DNA from: Oscheius sp. JU75
Lineage: Eukaryota; Nematoda; Chromadorea; Rhabditida; Rhabditidae
Length of the DNA: 64,000 nt
Direction of reading: 5' to 3'
NCBI GenBank assembly: GCA_037178855.1
Contig: JASJZC010000007.1
Span: forward strand, 6,882,001-6,946,000
Below are positions 57,099 through 64,000 of this stretch, piece after piece (positions within the stretch are counted from its first letter, which is position 1; each line of letters starts with the position of its first letter). The translations under genes and the position numbers were made by a program. The notes under the pieces were generated by a model. It worked only from the letters and a program-made list of their open reading frames with translations, made no database searches and was not told the DNA's origin.

Positions 57099-57535
57099 TT
57101 AGTAAGAGCCTCGAAGATAGCTTGAAATGTTCGGGAGGAAAAGTTTGCAGGTCACAACCATCATGACGAAGAAAAGAACGACGATAAGCATCGAGAAGAA
57201 AACAGCCACAACAGCAGATTCGAGGCTTTCGAAGCCCACGTTCCTTGTCTGACGTTTTGGATCAAGTTGGAATGTATTGTGAGATGGGAAAAAGAAAAAT
57301 TTGAATCTACTCAGTCTAAAGGCAAAGAATTAAAATTATGGGTCATGGCAGGCATATAGACCAAATTGTGATGAATCCAGCCGAACACTTTGCTCAACTC
57401 ATAACTTTTTGATATGACCGTCGAGATGTGTTTCTTTGGACACGAAAGTTTTAGTTCGTCAAATAATAGAAAAAGTCAAGAAAGCAGCTGCTTTCTCCAA
57501 GAAACCATTTTTCTTAAGCAGCTCACGTTCTTCAT
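57099..57535 (-). CDS. Possible 52-residue single-pass microprotein
   Basis: Two minus-strand exons: 57535-57527 (ATG AAG AAC, then a GTGAGC donor) and 57248-57099 (GTCAG acceptor to TAA). They encode a very short N-terminus, the helix SAVVAVFFSMLIVVLFFVMM-VVTC, and a short basic-polar tail (KLFLPNISSYLRGSY). It lies 3' of the sarcoglycan gene on the other strand. The call rests on the strong hydrophobic segment and clean splice sites. Proline-free TM helices of this size occur in regulatory micropeptides, but I see no match to a named one. An exon-like stretch with its own splice sites follows at about 57040-57085, so the transcript may be longer. Confidence 0.35.
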
Positions 57536-57636
57536 CGGGATTCGAAGAATTTTCTCGTTTTTTTTCCCTTGTTTCTGTTTTTCTTTTGTTTTTCTCTCTT
57601 TTTCCTTCAATTTTTATTGACTATTGAGTTGTAGGA

Positions 57637-57980
57637 TTATGCAAAATAAGAGAGCCATTGCCGCGGACAGCTTCGAAACAAAGAAGAAGTCGTCGTTGGT
57701 ATGCAGCAGGGCCGGTTTTCTCCACATGAAGCAAAATTGTGACCGCACCATCTACTCGGATTCGTGGAACAGATATTCGAAGCTGTATCGCGTCTTTGCA
57801 TCGCATATGCAAGGTAATTCAGTGCCATCCGTAAAGTAGATTTTGTTTAGAATTTCAATAATTTGAGATGTCTAGTATCGTGAAGGGTGCTACAGTACAT
57901 ACGAACAGTAGTGAGTGTACTGGAGAGGAATGAAGCAGCCTTTCTTGAAGATAAATAACGGAACAAGTGATCCTGGCCTC
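57637..57980 (-). CDS. Possible Cys-rich protein fragment
   Basis: Two minus-strand segments, 57980-57903 and 57782-57637, joined by a strong GTATGT donor and a TACAG acceptor, keep one frame and end at TAA. The last 48 codons have the spacing C-x7-C-x6-C-x5-CC-x11-C (NICSTNPSRWCGHN, ASCGENRPCC), like small disulfide-rich secreted proteins. No start codon or signal peptide was found upstream. The same bases also have open frames on the plus strand and in another minus frame that ends just before an AATAAA (57613-57618), so the strand and frame are not certain. Confidence 0.25.
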
Positions 57981-59292
57981 CTATATCACGGAAACGGTAG
58001 TATGCGAGAACGAGGAGGATTTTTTGGCTGCAATCTTCCTCGTTCAAGACTTAGACTTGTAATAAAATTGTTTTGTGTCAACCCTTTTCTGTAATTCTTG
58101 CGCTTGTTCAAGCCTACATATCTTTGTTTCCATTGCACAAAAACTCTTTCAGATGAAAAAAACAAAAGCCACAACTTATTCGTTTTTCACCTCTAACAAA
58201 TGTGAAGCCCATGATTTTTTCCTTTCATTTTTTCTGCTTGTTAGTGTTTCTTTCCTAAATCGTTTAGGTTTAGTGCCGCTAGAGAAAGCAAAATGAAAAG
58301 GGAAACTTTTTGGGGACTAATAAAAATTTATCTTGAAGGTCAATTTCGAAAAGTGGGGGGCATGAATAAGATGGATGGGTGGGGGGGGGGCAAAATCAGC
58401 AATATCGCACCGTTGAAAGGTCTATTGGTATAAACTGTTTCAGACTTTGTGGCAACGGTCTTCCAAACTGCTTCTCTGGTATGAGTTTCGGAACAATCAG
58501 CATATATTACAGAACCTCTACTATTTCTTCTTTCTTCTAGGCAATCCAACCTTGTCCTCTTTCTTTTACCAGTTGTCATTCTGTTTGTCAACAAGGAGTA
58601 ACTCTTTTATAGAAATACGTATGAATGTTCAGAATCCGCGAAGCCTCTCTATGTTTCCTTATATACCATTCTGTAGAGTTGTCGACGTTTCTCCCATACT
58701 TTCCCTGAACCGAACGACTGCTACGTAGCATTCCAATCTGTTGTTCTTGCATCACTTATGTTACAGCTAGACAACTAATGCTGGTGAAATATTTATTAAA
58801 ACTTTTATCGTGAAACATTGTTGGGGGGCAAATAGGAGGAGGAGAGAAGAAACAGTTCGTAAAGCAATAAGAGGAGACGACTAGAACGAGAGAGGAACCC
58901 GCGCAGCTCGGCCGCGATATGTACAACGCCTACGCTACGCTACGTTCGAAAAGGGTAATAAGCGGGAGGGGAAAATTTGAAGGACCAAATTCAGCATCAA
59001 TTCATATCCCTGTGTTGCCAAAGATAACGTAAAAGTGGTTAAAATTGAGACGGTGAGATGAAACGTATGAATTGATCACGCAGAACGAAGGAAGTTGAAT
59101 GGGTGCAGTAAGCTCTGATATAAAGTTTTTTACATTATACTGGGTGCAAAAAGAGACTAAACTAGAAAAAAAAACAGAGAAGTTGTTATACCGGGATGAG
59201 AAAGGGAGTATAAAAAGGGTATTATCCTGATATGAGCCAATACGACCCTAAAGAAGACGGAAAAAACGGGAGAAACTATTGAAAGAAGATGG
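57981..59292. other. Intergenic and 3' UTR of grk-1
   Basis: On the minus strand AATAAA lies at 58797-58792, about 500 bp after the grk-1 stop. The purine-rich sequence between them is probably its 3' UTR. A run of ten G at about 58382 and short open frames are all that is otherwise seen. Confidence 0.45.
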
Positions 59293-63645
<4,353 letters not shown>

Positions 63646-64000
63646 CTGAAACTGAAAAATCGGACACTACCCAAAAATGATTTGAAGCCATTAATCTCTG
63701 TTCCTCTTTCGGGGCTCCTCTGACGAATGGATACGCTAGCTTGCGCAGTGTAACAGACCGCTCAAAGCACGAAAACGCGCAGCTCAGGTGAATAAAAGAC
63801 ATTTTTTGAGTCCATGCTCTCAGCTGTTTCCGATCTCTCAGTGGCTTTTTGGAAGACATCTGGCTAAACGACGAGGCCACAAATTTTACAGCATGCGACA
63901 TCGTGCTGTGCTCTAGAAGATGGGGCCCAACGACTACTGGCGACCGTAAAACTCGAGTCGTTTAATTTCCTGGTTGATTCGTCTGGCGATTGGCTTCGAC

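Overview
This window looks like nuclear DNA from a free-living or parasitic nematode of the Caenorhabditis/Pristionchus type. Nearly all genes are cut by very short introns (mostly 36-50 bp) with TTTCAG or TTTTAG acceptors. Several encoded families are nematode-specific or nematode-expanded: SRH chemoreceptors, DMSR-type peptide receptors, DUF273 glycosyltransferases and LYS-type GH25 lysozymes. I rebuilt the exons by hand from reading frame, splice sites and family conservation, so gene spans are firmer than single splice sites. I saw no tRNA, rRNA, snRNA, spliced-leader RNA or CRISPR.

Layout, 0-16 kb (+ strand): an unrecognised nuclear-looking protein (247-3080), a two-RRM hnRNP A/B-like protein (3379-4817), a divergent pre-SET/SET methyltransferase-like protein (6016-8191) and a complete MTMR5/13 (SBF, mtm-5) pseudophosphatase (9024-15951). 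16-26 kb: two small repeats, a DMSR-type FMRFamide/myosuppressin receptor on the minus strand (17938-19568), then about 6 kb with no convincing gene and a small charged protein (25754-26383, +). 26-37 kb: a secreted protein of unknown function (minus, convergent with the last gene), a PAN/Apple-like fragment, a GH25 lysozyme with a decayed neighbour copy, a short vitellogenin-domain lipid-transfer protein, and a palindromic MITE inside a duplicated intergenic segment.

39-47 kb: two SRH chemoreceptor paralogs with the same intron plan and a DUF273 glycosyltransferase-like gene. 47-64 kb: a complete NCAM homolog (ncam-1; five Ig, two FnIII, one TM), an alpha/epsilon-sarcoglycan (sgca-1), two low-confidence small minus-strand genes, and a GRK4/5/6-type receptor kinase (grk-1) whose 5' end runs off or near the right edge.

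The genes do not form one pathway. Several are neuromuscular (mtm-5, ncam-1, sgca-1, grk-1, DMSR receptor), and from memory the C. elegans counterparts of four of them are X-linked, so the segment may be X-derived. The most interesting points are a 303-nt acidic cassette exon inside Ig4 of the NCAM homolog, exactly where vertebrate NCAM carries the alternative VASE exon; four GC-AG introns in four different genes, one of which would give a truncated extracellular NCAM if retained; a one-nucleotide frame problem in mtm-5; and a possible 52-residue single-pass microprotein.
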